Assembly: GCA_023238725.1 (NCBI GenBank)
Contig: CM041553.1
Span: forward strand, 24,170,501-24,234,500
DNA from: Scortum barcoo
Lineage: Eukaryota > Chordata > Actinopteri > Centrarchiformes > Terapontidae
Direction: 5' to 3'
Length of the DNA: 64,000 nucleotides
In this document: positions 1 to 12,085 of the stretch, in pieces
Layout: each line of letters begins with the position of its first letter
Numbering within the stretch: position 1 is the first letter of the stretch
Translations under genes and position numbers: made by a program
Notes under the pieces: model-generated
What the model saw: only the letters and a program-made list of their open reading frames with translations
The model's database searches: none
What the model was told of the DNA's origin: nothing

Positions 1-2506
1 GTGAACTGAAATAAGTTTTTTCCCATCAGGTTCTTTGATGGTTTAACTTTAACTTCTGGTTTTACAGAACAGGGATTTCTTTGTACATTTCTTTTTTCAG
101 TTGTCAAAGTTACTGTGTTTAAAATTACATTTTGTTTAGACTTTTTTTGTGTTAATCTAAAATTATTAATAAAAATGTGTTACATTACCTTCTTGATATT
201 ATTATTATTATTATTATATTCCAGTCAGCCAGGACAGGAGTCTCTGGACTGTTGTTCATTTCCTTGTGTTTAGAACAGGGGCCTGTTTAATGGAGCACTG
301 CTTACATACAGATTTCCAACAATAGCGGCTGCGTCGTGTTTATAGATAGATTTGCAGATAAATTGCGAATCCTATTCCCACAAGCTCATGCATGGGTGGC
401 AAACAAGTTTATTGTAGTGAAATCACAGCAGAATCAGTTTATTTTTAATTCATGCTGATGTGGTAAGGCACATTAATTCAGCCTACACATGGACAGGTTC
501 TCTGCAGGTGAGACATCCTGGCATGTTCCTGTGTTTTTTTAGCAGATTACCATCATAAACTGTCAAAAGCATTGGAAGCCCATGTGCTTGGACCCTTAAT
601 GCACCTGCACAAGATACAGACAAAATTGGAGCAGCCCTGCAGGTGGTCAAAAACAAAGGCTCGAGAGACAAATATCTGCAAACGTAAACTTCTTGTTAAA
701 GCATTTGCCACTGTAAGGACAGGGAAAGAGGATGAAACGGATTAAAATTGGAACAACAATTCTTTTGCCAATAAGTTCACAAATACAGTATCCTGTTAAA
801 ATGGACTTAAATTGTCTATACTATATACAGATTCTCCTTTACAGATTTTATATCACTTATATGTTAACTGTCAACTGAGGATGTTTGGTTGTTAATGTCT
901 GCAGAGCCTGTTTTTCTACCCTGGGAGTCTAATTCAGTGGTCCAGGCGGCTTTGTAATCACAGTAAACTATATTTGTCTGAACACTAAAAGTTAGCTGGC
1001 GTCAGCCTCTGTGTGACACCTCGTCCTTTTCTGACTGTGCCGCTCTGCTGTTTAATTAAATATCTCTCAAACTGCACCTGTTATAAGGAGTTCTGCCGAT
1101 AAACTTGACATGTGAAAGGGACATACGAATACGGTGAAAAACAGAAGTAAAGTCGTTGATACTGTACAAGCACATAAGACCTATTTATGAGAGACTTGCA
1201 GAGTGTTACTGTTATGTGCTCAGTAATTATGGGTAATTAGGGCAGTAATTCTCAGGAAACCGATAAAGATCCCCGGGAAGTTCCCAAACAATTGCTTTCA
1301 GCTATGCACGCAGTTCCTTTTCCACGTCGTAGGAGCAACAGCCACTTTATTGGCCTTCAGTACCAAACTTTCAGCTTTGTGTTTCCCAGGCCTCCAGATA
1401 TTACACACAGATCAGCGTTTCTGAATGTGTGTGTTTTGTAAGTCGGTGGTTACTATCTCAAAGGTGGCCCCACATTAAGCTGATGTAATAACCAACAGTG
1501 GTAAGGAAAAGTGGTTCAAATTGGTCTTATGTTCACTGCAAGTTTGTCCTCTGTTGGTGTACGTGTCCTGTCCAGTGGAGTTGACACAAATACAGACTTA
1601 CATTACACCTGACTTACATTTTTTGTTTTATGCATGCAGAAAAATTATGAGTGGTCTCTCACCCAAATTAAGAAACCCTTATTTTTTCTTATGTTTTGTT
1701 TTTATTATTTTTTTTATTTTTTTTTTTAGATTTCTGCCCAATAAGCTATAATGGAGGTAATGTCAATTTACTTGACAGTTGTCAGTTCCATTAATTTTCC
1801 AGCGAACCAATATAAACAATTGTTCATGATTTATTTATTGATCTTTTTTAATGAACTGAAGCATTAGCTGTGGTTATAGACTCGCATTCTGTGTGTTCTT
1901 TATATCGGTTTAATGAAGGATTTTCCAGTTTAACTTTTGTCAAATATTCATCTGGTGTGTGCATGTTGATTTCTTGATTATGTGAACTTTTTTGTGTGTG
2001 AGCTTATCTTTAGATTTATTAGTTTATCTCCATGGTTTGGGAGACCTGTGTTAGCAGTAGTTGTCGTAAGTAGTGTTTTAGTTCCTAAAATGAAAATCTG
2101 AAACTTGAAAATTGTAATTAAAATAAAAGATGAGATGTAAGCAAAGATGACAGAGGGAGCATTCAGATAGTTTAAGTCCCTTTAAAAAGAGGAAGGGTGT
2201 GAGGAGTGGATGTATAAACATGTCCACCTAAACTGGCCTGATAGGCCTGGCCTGATATGTAGTGGCTCCCTGACTCTGTAACTACACAATGCCACACTTT
2301 CACTTTCACACTTTACCAACTTTGAAGACATGACTGTGAAAAAACGTAGAGAGGATGTGTGGTATGAACACAGGCTGTGCTGCCAGCATTGTTCAGCTAC
2401 ACTGGAAACCGTGTGGACTTGTTTGCTTTTTGACCGACTTTGGGTTCTGTGTTTGAAGATTTACCAAATTTTAATACTTGTATTACCAAAAAAATAACTG
2501 GGAATA
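1..2506. other. non-coding upstream region of ICAM-like locus A
   Basis: No convincing exon. Open frames here are short and lack domain similarity. It holds an (ATT)n run near 208-222 and T-rich stretches near 1690-1730. The last 300 bases before the start codon contain the direct repeat TTTCACTTTCAC at 2298-2309. On the other strand this reads GAAA-NN-GAAA, the core of interferon-regulatory-factor sites. The same sequence recurs upstream of locus B. Confidence 0.6.
2298..2309 (-). promoter_or_regulatory. candidate IRF/ISRE-type element upstream of locus A
   Basis: TTTCACTTTCAC reads as GTGAAAGTGAAA on the minus strand and matches the GAAANNGAAA core bound by IRF proteins. It lies about 200 bases before the locus A start codon. 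The motif is short and could occur by chance, but it is kept at the equivalent place before locus B. Function is inferred. Confidence 0.3.
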
Positions 2507-5500
2507 ATGTTTTTCCATTTCATTCTTTTGGTTGTTTCGTTGGTGAGTTTTCCACGCAGCTTTCATGTTTCCAGTTGTGGTAAGTGAAGCGTTTTCTTTC
2601 TGTGGTCTGTCTGAGAAAGGGCTCTTGTTAAAAGTTTTTGATAAATTATATCATGATTTCCAACAGTGATCTTTACTGCTTGTGAAAATATCAGGTGGTA
2701 TTTTCTTGTGTCTTATTACATTTCTTTCGTTTCCTGTCCACTGCCTTTTGTCTTTAAGTCATTTGACTGCTCTTTTCTTGTGATTGCTTTGGTCATTTAA
2801 TTTTCTGTACTGACTGAGTTGCTTATTCAAGCCATTGTGTTATTTTGTACTTATACTTCAAGTTTGCTTTGGCAACATACAATGTCATCAATGATCACGG
2901 AACTGGTCCAGTGTCTAAAAGAAAATATATAAAATAATATATATTAGACTGTCATGATAGTTTTAAGTGTATCTTACTGCTATTTTTATATCTATTTGAA
3001 ATCACCATCTTTAATCTCTGTGTTACAGATTACAACTGTGCAGATAAACCTGTGTTCACTCCATCCAGTCTGGTAGTGAAGTTTGGTGACCCAACCTCTG
3101 CCACCTGCTCTGTATGTCAGCATGCCTGCATCGACAAACAATTTGGTTTGGAAACATCTGTGGGAATCAGGATAGAAAACGGAACCAGGATTAAATGGAA
3201 AGTTAACAGCACGACTGAATGGGAAGCATCTCCTGAATGCTATTATAATACTGATAGTGGCACGCAGTGTTGTACCTTACTGCCTGTCACAGTCTACCGT
3301 AAGTAAACCTGCTGTTGATCAAAACACTGTTTCTCTTGATGATTTAAACATCTATAATCACAATGTTAAAGCAATGGAGTCGCAGTGATATTTCATATGT
3401 GATTCCTTAATCAGTTCTTTTAAATCCACAGTCAACATTAACTTTTATCTTGTTTGTCTCTCTACATCTCTCTGTGTTTGTCTCCACAGAGCCTCCACAT
3501 AATGTCTCCATCAGCTTTAATCACAATGGGCCGATGATTGAGGGCAAACAGTACACTCTGCAGTGTTCGGTCTATGAAGTCGCTCCTGTTGAAAACCTCA
3601 CTGTGACCTTCTACAAAGGACAGACAGAACTGGGTCAACGACAGTCCAGCAACACAGGGATCAAACCAGTGAATGAGGACCTTCACTTTTGACATCACCC
3701 CCAGTAAAGAAGATGATGGAGTCCAGTACTGGTGTGAGGCCAAACTGGAACTGGGACCTGAAGGACCACAGCGACCTCCAGTGGTGACTTCACAAAACAT
3801 CCTCACCACTGTGCACTGTGAGTATGACAACAAAAATCAACACTATTTAGCATTAGTTTCATAGACACAAGGACAGCCTTCAAAACAGCTCGTGTTTGTT
3901 TTTTATTTTTTTATTTTTTACAAAATGTCTTATTGTATTAAAAGAATAGTTTGATTTTGGGAAATACACTTATTCATGTTGTTGTTAAGGTAGATGAGAA
4001 GACTGATACCACTCTCATATCTGTACATGACATCCATATACACATCAAGGATCTGTTTCTAGTCTTTGTTCTAAACTAAGATAACTGGCAAGCTTTATAT
4101 CTTTAACCTACAGACATGAAAGTGATATCAAGTCTTATCTAAGTCTCAGAAAGAAGGCAAAAGAATATTTTCCACAAATAGGACTACTATGATGACCATC
4201 TGTGTAGTGAGTTGCAGAATCAAAACTGGTCAAAACTGTACAGCTTTTTCATTTAAAAAAACCCCCAAAACAATACCTATTGTACATATTTTAAACATTT
4301 TTCTTTTTTTGGTCATTTTTTTCTATTTCATTTAAGTTATTATTTTTTTTTCTTTCTACCACTGAGTAGAAAAGTATATAGATTTAAATTGTCTTTTTGC
4401 AGTAATATCTTTGAATTTGTTTGTTGTTCTTTTGGTCATTTTTTTCTATTTCATGTATGTTGCTCAACACTCAGACAAATTTCTTGTATGAACTTTAATA
4501 ATATAAATCCAATTCTGACTTTGATTCTGATTCTAAAATGAAACAGGCTTTCTTACTTGCTGTGCCAGCTAGCTTTGCAGTGTTCACATCCCATCCCTTC
4601 AGCCACCCCGCACTTTTAAACTGGCCCCTGTTTGCTTGTTGCATTAGGTGTTGTATTTCTCTCAACATACAGATAAGCCTCGCAGAACATCATATCCTCA
4701 TCATCAAGTCATCCTCACAGAGGGAGAGCGTCTGCGACTGGACTGCTCAGCTACGGGAAACCCAAAACCGTCCTACACCTGGATTACCCCTGACGGCCCC
4801 TCCACCTTCACAGGCAGCGTTTTCACCATCAGATCTGTAACACATACAGCTGCAGGGAGATACACATGTTCTATCAAAAACTACTTGGCGACTATAACGG
4901 TCGAGGTTAATGTGGTTGTCATTGGTGAGTTTCAAATTCTTCTTCTTCATCTTTCTTTACCTAAACCGGTGATTCATTTTAAAAACATGATAGCAGGAGA
5001 TACCATCATCGTCTGCAAATGTGGAGATTTATAAAAATTCATATATTAGACTTGAAAGCAAAGTTTTAGTTGTTTAAATTGTTAAATGCTATATCATATT
5101 TTATTATCTTTTTGTTCATATTATGAAGCACCTAAGGAGCTTCTATGGATCCCCAAAGCTGACAAAAGGCATTAATGAATTATTACACAGCTCAAATATA
5201 GACACTGATCAATTAAATGTCAGATAATTCAGTGTGTGTAAAAAGAAATTCATTTCTTCATAATTTATTTTACCATTTGTCTTTCACTGTCTCATTTTAT
5301 TGTTCAACTTTTTTCATTGTTTGTTTGTTTTGTCTTATTCCCAATGTTTAATCTTAAGAATTTGCAATTTTCCCCACTCAACAGGTCCCATTTTCCTTTT
5401 GAGATTTCAAATTTGTCCTCATTGTTATATCTGAAGATAATATGAAAGTGTCTATACATGTCCAAAGAAAGTTTAAGAGAAAATGTTGTGACAAAAAGTG

Positions 5501-8500
5501 TTTAAAATATAAATGATCAACTTTGTTCAAAGAACAACAAAAAATAGAGAAAAAAGTAAATGATAAATATTAGGATGAAGCATGACTGAATGGGAAGCAT
5601 CTCCTGAATGCTATTATAATACTGATAGTGACACGTACTGTTGTACCTTACTGCCTGTCACAGTCTACCGTAAGTAAACCTGCTGTTGATCAAAACACTG
5701 TTTCTCTTGATGATTTAAACATCTATAATCACAATGCTAAAGCAATGGAGTCGCAGTGATATTTCATATGTGGATTCCTTAATCAGTTCTTTTAAATCCA
5801 CAGTCAACATTAACTTTTATCTTGTTTGTCTCTCTACATCTCTCTGTGTTTGTCTCCACAGAGCCTCCAGTTAATGTCTCCATCAGCTTTAATCACAATG
5901 GGCCGATGATTGAGGGCAAACAGTACACTCTGCAGTGTTCGGTCTATGAAGTCGCTCCTGTTGAAAACCTCCTCATTGTGACCTTCTACAAAGAAAGACA
6001 GACAGCAGTACTGGGTCAACTACAGTCCAGCAACACAGGGATCAAACCAGTGAATGAGACCTTCACTTTTGACATCACCCCCAGTAAAGAAGATGATGGA
6101 GTCCAGTACTGGTGTGAGGCCAAACTAGAACTGGGACCTGAAGGACCACAGCGACCTCCAGTGGTGACTTCACAAAACATCCTCTCCACTGTGTACTGTG
6201 AGTATGACAACAAAAATCAACACTATTTAGCATTAGTTTCATAGACACAAGACAGCCTTCAAAACAGCTGGTGTTTGTTTTTTATTTTTTACAAAATGTC
6301 TTATTGTATTAAAAGAATAGTTTGATTTTGGGAAATACACTTATTCATGTTGTTGTTAAGGTAGATGAGAAGACTGATACCACTCTCATATCTGTACATG
6401 ACATCCATATACACATCCAGGATCTGTTTCTAGTCTTTGTTCTAAACTAAGATAACTGGCAAACTTTATATCTTTAACCTACAGACATGAAAGTGATATC
6501 AATCTTATCTAAGTCTCAGAAAGAAGGCAAAAGAATATTTTCCACAAATAGGACTACTATGATGACCAATCTGTGTAGTGAGTTGCAGAATCAAAACTGG
6601 TCAAAACTGTACAGCTTTTTCATTTAAAAAAACCCCAAAACAATTATCTATTGTACATATTTTTAACATTTTTCTTTTTTTGGTCATTTTTTTCTATTTC
6701 ATTTAAGTTATTATTTTTTTTTCTTTCTACCACTGATTAGAAAAGTATATAGATTTAAATTTCTTTTTGCAGTAATATCTTTGAATTTGTTTGTTGTTCT
6801 TTTGGTCATTTTTTTCTATTTCATGTATGTTGCTCTACACTCAGACAAATTTCTTGTATGAACTTTAATAATATAAATCCAATTCTGACTTTGATTCTGA
6901 TTCTAAAATGAAACAGGCTTTCTTACTTGCTGTGCCAGCTAGCTTTGCAGTGTTCACATCCCATCCCTTCAGCCACCCCGCACTTTTAAACTGGCACCTG
7001 TTTGCTTGTTGCGTTAAGTGTTGTATTTCTCTCAACATACAGATATGCCTCGCAGAACATCATATCCTCATCATCAAGTCATCCTCACAGAGGGAGAGCG
7101 TCTGCGACTGGACTGCTCAGCTATGGGAAACCCAAAACCGTCCTACACCTGGATTACCCCTGACGGCCCCTCCACCTTCACAGGCAGCGTTTTCACCATC
7201 AGATCTGTAACACATACAGCTGCAGGGAGATACACATGTTCTATCAAAAACTACTTGGCGACTATCACGGTCGAGGTTGATGTGGTTGTCATTAGTGAGT
7301 TTAAATTCTTCTTCTTCATCTTTCTTTACCTAAACCGGTGATTCATTTTAAAAACATGATAGCAGGAGATACCATCATCGTCTGCAAATGTGGAGATTTA
7401 TAAAAATTCATATATAAGACTTGAAAGCAAAGGTTTAATTGTTTAAATTGTTAAATGCTATATCATATTTTATTATCTTTTTGTTCATCTTTTTGTTCCT
7501 TAGAAGCACCTAAGGAGCTTCTATGGAGCCCCAAAGCTGACAAAAGGCATTAATGAATTATTACACAGCTCAAATATAGACACTGATCAATTAAATGTCA
7601 GATAATTCAATGTGTGTAAAAAGAAATTCTTTCTTCATAATTTATTTTACCATTTGTCTTTCACTGTCTCATTTTATTGTTCAACTTTTTTGCATTGTTT
7701 GTTTTGTCTTATTCCCAATGTTTAATCTTAAGAATTTCCAATTTTCCCCACTCAACAGGTCCCATTTTCCTTTTGAGATTTCAAATTTGTCCTCATTGTT
7801 ATATCTGAAGATAATATGAAAGTGTCTATACATGTCCAAAGAAAGTTTAAGAGACAATGTTGTGACAAAAAGTGTTTAAAATATAAATGATCAAGCTTTG
7901 TTCAAAGACAACAAAAAATAGAGAAAAAAGTAAATGATAAATATTAGGATGATGCAGCATGACTGAATGGGAAGCATCTCCTGAATGCTATTATAATACT
8001 GATAGTGACACGTACTGTTGTACCTTACTGCCTGTCACAGTCTACCGTAAGTAAACCTGCTGTTGATCAAAACACTGTTTCTCTTGATGATTTAAACATC
8101 TATAATCATAATGTTAAAACAATGGAGTCGCAGTGATATTTCATATGTGGTTCCTTAATCAGTTCTTTTAAATCCACAGTCAACATTAACTTTTATCTTG
8201 TTTGTCTCTCTACATCTCTCTGTGTTTGTCTCCACAGAGCCTCCAGTTAATGTCTCCATCAGCTTTAATCACAATGGGCCGATGATTGAGGGCAAACAGT
8301 ACACTCTGCAGTGTTCGGTCTATGAAGTCGCTCCTGTTGAAAACCTCATTGTGATCTTCTACAAAGAACAGACAGTGCAGTACTGGGCCAACTACAGTCC
8401 AGTCACACAGGGATCAAACCAGTGACTGAGGCCTTCACTTTTGACATCACCCCCAGTAAAGAAGATGATGGAGTCCAGTACCTGGTGTGAGGCCAAACTG

Positions 8501-8570
8501 GAACTGGGACCTGAAGGACCACAGCGACCTCCAGTGGTGACTTCACAAAAGATCCTCTCCACTGTGCACT
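2507..8570 (+). CDS. ICAM-like Ig receptor locus A (expanded, probably defective or incomplete)
   Basis: Secreted-pathway receptor of the intercellular adhesion molecule family. Exons read by eye: signal peptide 2507-2579; D1 3029-3298; D2 3490-3817; D3 4673-4924; second D2 5862-6197; second D3 7043-7294; third D2 8238-8570. All junctions are phase 1. D1 has the ICAM_N cysteines and a GLETS motif aligning with the integrin-binding IETPL of ICAM-1. D2 starts QPP as in ICAMs and has NLT glycosylation sites; D3 is I-set. Damage: the first D2 is 328 bases (an extra G near 3678 shifts the frame), and the third D2 has about +5 and +1 insertions with an in-frame TGA. The second D2 has nine extra bases and stays open. 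No membrane exon or stop exon was found before the gtf3c1 fragment. It may be a pseudogene, a locus using downstream exons, or an assembly with indel errors. Confidence 0.75.
3209..5578 (+). repeat. D2-D3 array unit A1 (about 2.37 kb)
   Basis: First unit of the tandem array in locus A. It runs from the middle of the full D1 exon through the D1 donor, D2, D3 and the following intron, to the junction where a half D1 exon restarts. The intron between D2 and D3 carries a piece of a dispersed fish repeat (about 3947-4080) and a LINE-tail-like segment near 4470-4535. The D2 in this unit is frameshifted. Confidence 0.88.
5579..5669 (+). pseudogene. half D1 exon remnant with intact splice donor
   Basis: The last 91 bases of the D1 exon, followed by the normal GTAAGT donor. 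The 5' part of the exon and its acceptor are absent; it is joined directly to intron sequence ending in ATTAGGATG. It cannot act as an internal exon unless a new acceptor is used. It marks the breakpoint that created the array. Confidence 0.85.
5579..7955 (+). repeat. D2-D3 array unit A2 (about 2.38 kb)
   Basis: Second unit, nearly identical to the first. It contains a half D1 exon, an open D2 of 336 bases (three extra codons in the middle of the domain) and an open D3 of 252 bases. Both exons have standard acceptors and GTGAG donors. Confidence 0.88.
7956..8046 (+). pseudogene. half D1 exon remnant
   Basis: Same 91-base remnant as at 5579-5669, with the donor kept and no acceptor. Confidence 0.82.
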
Positions 8571-9107
8571 GTGAGTATGACAACAAAAATCAACACTATT
8601 TAGCATTAGTTTCATAGACACAAGACAGCCTTCAAAACAGCTGGTGTTTTGTTTTTTACTTTTTACACCTACAGACATGTAAGTGATATAAATCTTATCT
8701 AAGTCTCAGAAAGAAGGCAAAAGAATATTTTCCACAAATAGGACTGCAGAATCAAAACTGTACAGTTTTTCATAAAAAAAACCCAAAACAATACCTATTG
8801 TACATATTTTAAACATTTTTCTTTTTTTGGTCATTTTTTTCTATTTCATTTAAATTATGATTTTTTTTTCTTTCTACCACTGATTAGAAAAGTATATAGA
8901 TTTAAATTTCTTTTTGCAGTAATATCTGAATTTGTTTGTTGTTCTTTTGGTCATTTTTTTCTATTTTATGTATGTTGCTCAGCACTGAGACAAATTCCTT
9001 GTATGAACTTTAATAATATAAATCCAATTCTGACTTTGATTCTGATTCTAAAATGAAATAGGCTTTCTTACTTAAAAAATAGAGAAAGTAAATGATAAAT
9101 ATTAGGG
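7956..9107 (+). repeat. truncated last array unit A3
   Basis: Starts with a half D1 exon and contains a damaged D2 (8238-8570). The D3 exon and most of its flanking intron are deleted: TTTCTTACTT near 9063-9073 is joined directly to the end-of-unit sequence AAAAAATAGAGAAAG. A further duplicated piece of intron follows. The same truncation occurs at the end of locus B, so it predates the segmental duplication. Confidence 0.82.
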
Positions 9108-11284
9108 TCTTCTTTTCCCTTTTACCACTGATTGGAAAAGTATATAGATTTAAATTTCTTTTTACATTAATATCGTTGAATTTTGACTTATGTGATAAGC
9201 TTTTATTGTTGTTTGTCAGTTTCTGGCTCTGTATTATCTTACCAACAGCATTAATGTACATATAATAATTTCAGTACCAGTCCTTCATTTAAAGATGTTG
9301 ATTGACAGCATCACAAGTAAACTTTCTATTTGTCCATAGGTAAAACAACACTGCCATTGCCAACAAGCGAGCCAGCAAGCAAAGCACACAGTGATATCGG
9401 CCGTGTACTGATTCACAGGTTTCATAATGTGTTTCATGCTTTTTTTTCTGCTGTAGAGAAATGTAAGAGGAGGTTTGTTTCCAAAATAATAACATAATAC
9501 TTTTTACAACTAAAGCTGTAATTGGCAATGAAATGTATTTTTATCCATGTCTTATGTAAGCTAGCTCACATTTGAAAACACTAGAGGGCATTAGCTTGTA
9601 AATGGACAGTGATCTGTAAATGCATACACAGAACATACGTGGCCATACTGAAATACTCACAACTACAATGCTAACATACTAATGTTTAGAAGGTATAAAC
9701 AGAATGATTTTTCTACACCAAATTTTGTGCCAATCCATCAAGCACATGTTAAGATATTTCTCAAAAGCCACCTTCATGATGGCGCTACAGGAAAAGTGAG
9801 AAGATCACAAAAGACATTAGGATCCATCCTCTGGGGATGATGAATGTGTCAAATTTCTTCCCAATCCTTCCAGTAGCTGTAGACATATTTCGCCTGCTAG
9901 CATGGCTAAAAACAATGTTTAAGAAGTGCCAATAAATGTTATGTTGTCATAATTGTGTTTTCTACATGTTATGTTGTATCATTTAGTGCTTGTCTTATTC
10001 AGTGAATATTTTGATGTCTTTTAGTGGTTTCATAGAAATAGCAGCATATACTATAAGCTGTTCTTATAAGATGTTTCAAACTGATTTTGCTTTATTGGGG
10101 TAGGCTGTGTGTAGCAAAACTGATGAAGATCTGACATTTCTAACCTTTTGTTCAAGAGGTGTTGTCATGTAAAATTAAAAGGAAATGAACAGCAACTCCT
10201 TGTGTCTTTACAAGTTTTTCTTAATCCTTTTTAATGTAGCTTCATACTTTCACTATTTGAGAAACTGTAGATGATTCTGTATTGCTAGATACTATTTTGT
10301 TACCCAAATGTGTTTCTGTGGTGGGTGTGAGAATCAAACTATGCCTCTGACTCCATTTCTACAGGTAATGCAGCGGCACATACAGCGAAGGCATCTGCAA
10401 CCCTCTAATAATGTGTTTAACGCTTCCTGTTTCCTTGTCACTACTGATCCTCCCGTTTGTATCCACATAATGCCACAAGAACGCACAGATAGACCTTAGC
10501 AAGAAACCATGTTTGCCACTTGTTCTATTCCACAGCTTTGCTAAATTAGCACAAGGCAGAGATCACGTCGGCAAAGGATGAATGTGTACTGCTATTAATA
10601 CAGCATTGTTACGCCCTGTGGCTTCTCAGTCTATTCTGGCAAATTTAGCAAGAAATGCCTCATTTGTCCTCAAAACACTCCAAAACGTAATATTAAAATG
10701 CCACTGGAAAGTCGCCCTCCTTCTTCCTATCTCTACGAGGTATTTGGTTTTTTGTAACATAATTATGACTTGAGTATGAATTTGCTCTGCACATCCAACA
10801 GATTAATTAAACACGTAAAGACAACCTACTGAGTGAAACTGTTTATTTCTCACCTGGAAATCAACTAATTTCCATAACAACATAACTTTATGCCAACGTA
10901 CTAATACTAATATTTGGGGTTATCAAATGCATTTTCTAGGTGTGATCTGTTACAGCGATTTAGCCTACATGGGTGACCTGTGGTGGCCAAATATTATATT
11001 ATTTTATGAGGTTTTATGGGGATAGGTTTAGATAATGAATCTAAAATGATCTAATGTCAGTTGTAATCTAGCAATAATTCCTTGACAAGCCGACATTTCT
11101 CACACTCTTGGGGTCAACTTCTCGTTCTCTCAGTGAAGCTTACTTAATCTCCATTCAAATCTGCCTTGAGGTTTCAGTTCTGTAAAGTAAATAAGTAGTA
11201 AGTAGTAAGTAAGTAGTATGTGTTGTGACAAGAGGCTGCATTTCATTGGTTTTCATTGTTCTGCTTCAGTGAATAATCAAAACA
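8571..11284. other. distal spacer of duplicated block, no confirmed exon
   Basis: Intron-like AT-rich DNA after the last D2 of locus A. A possible exon-like segment at 9340-9418 is bounded by AG and GT and is open in phase 1, encoding a Thr/Pro/Ser-rich stretch, but it has no family support. About 9590-9930 resembles a common fish dispersed repeat (CCATCCTCTGGGGATGATGA near 9826) in reverse orientation. No transmembrane exon was found. Confidence 0.5.
9590..9930 (-). repeat. dispersed fish repeat (reverse orientation)
   Basis: Contains reverse-complement forms of phrases such as 'cccagaggatgaa' and 'gctaacatactaatgttta' that I recognise as common interspersed repeats in percomorph genomes. 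A forward relative is seen at 42170-42430. A copy at about 28640-28980 comes from the segmental duplication. Limits are approximate. Confidence 0.45.
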
Positions 11285-11984
11285 GTTTCTGATATTGTGT
11301 CTTGTTTAAGAGTTCAGGTTACAAACTATGTCTCCTCCTCTTGTGTGTTTGTGACCAGGTGGCTATAGAGCCGGCGTCCAGAAACCAGCAGGTTGTCGGA
11401 GGAAAAAAACAGAAGAGGAAGAGAAGCAAAAAGGAGGTTGTCAAGGTCCCACGCAAGAAGAAGAAAGGTACAGTGAGAGCGTTAAAAACGGTGGACTGAA
11501 GACAGCTGACAGGTTGTGCATCTGTCTGATTGTGTGTTTTCTTCTTTGTGTAATTTAAAGAGCCCAAGAAACGCACCCCTGCCCACGACGAGGCGGACCA
11601 CCGAGCTTTGAAGATGATGACCAGACAGAGGGTGTACTGTGCAGTGTCTGTGTCTGTGCAGGAGGACTCGCTGATGATGCTCTGCAGCGTGGCCTCACAC
11701 CTGCTCAACAGCAAGGTACGCAGCACACAAAAATGCAACAAGTACTGTTGTCTTACGCTGTGACCGTTTACAACAATGCATTTCCCTCTTGCAAACCCCT
11801 CTTTTTTTATTGAGTAAAATTCTCCAGTTATTGAAGAATAGAAAACGGATCAAAGCGTTGTCTCTAGAGCATAATGATGATTTTTCTGTTTCCTATCCTG
11901 TTAATCATCTAACACAGTTCTTTCCCTCAGAGGGGTCCCGAGATAAAACTGTGGGGACACAAGATGATTAAACGACAGACGGTT

Positions 11985-12085
11985 AGAGACTAGCTGGTGA
12001 ACATTGTGGTTAAGAGCCACAAATTTCCCTCAGGAGTTGGTGGATATCAGAAACTGAGCTAAAACAGAGTGAATATTGTACTAAC
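11985..12085 (+). repeat. fragment of dispersed fish repeat
   Basis: The phrase 'ccctcaggagttggtgg' (12028-12044) followed by 'aaaacagagtgaatatt' matches a repeat I recognise in percomorph genomes. A longer relative lies at 57520-57860. It occupies the position where gtf3c1 exons are missing. Confidence 0.45.

Larger units (their letters stand above)
1..11284. repeat. segmental duplication, copy 1 (partner 16751-30538)
   Basis: The whole stretch matches 16751-30538 in the same orientation and order: upstream region, signal exon, D1, D2-D3 array, degenerate last unit, and distal spacer. The match starts at base 1, so the real left end is probably outside the window. It stops at 11284, where this copy runs into the gtf3c1 fragment and the other runs into locus C. 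Copy 2 is about 2.5 kb longer, explained by one extra array unit plus a small AT-rich insertion near 29100-29340. In copy 2 this block follows directly on the gtf3c1 3' end, so another gtf3c1 end may lie just left of base 1 (inference). Confidence 0.92.

Noticed and set aside
4538..4840. Signal-peptide-like open frame (MKQAFLLAVPASFAVF..) before each D3 exon, repeated at 6908, 21279, 23633 and 25983
   Set aside because: It runs into D3 in the wrong frame, and the donor after ATTAG would give an immediate stop on joining to D3. It recurs only because the units are duplicated. An alternative first exon is not excluded but lacks support.
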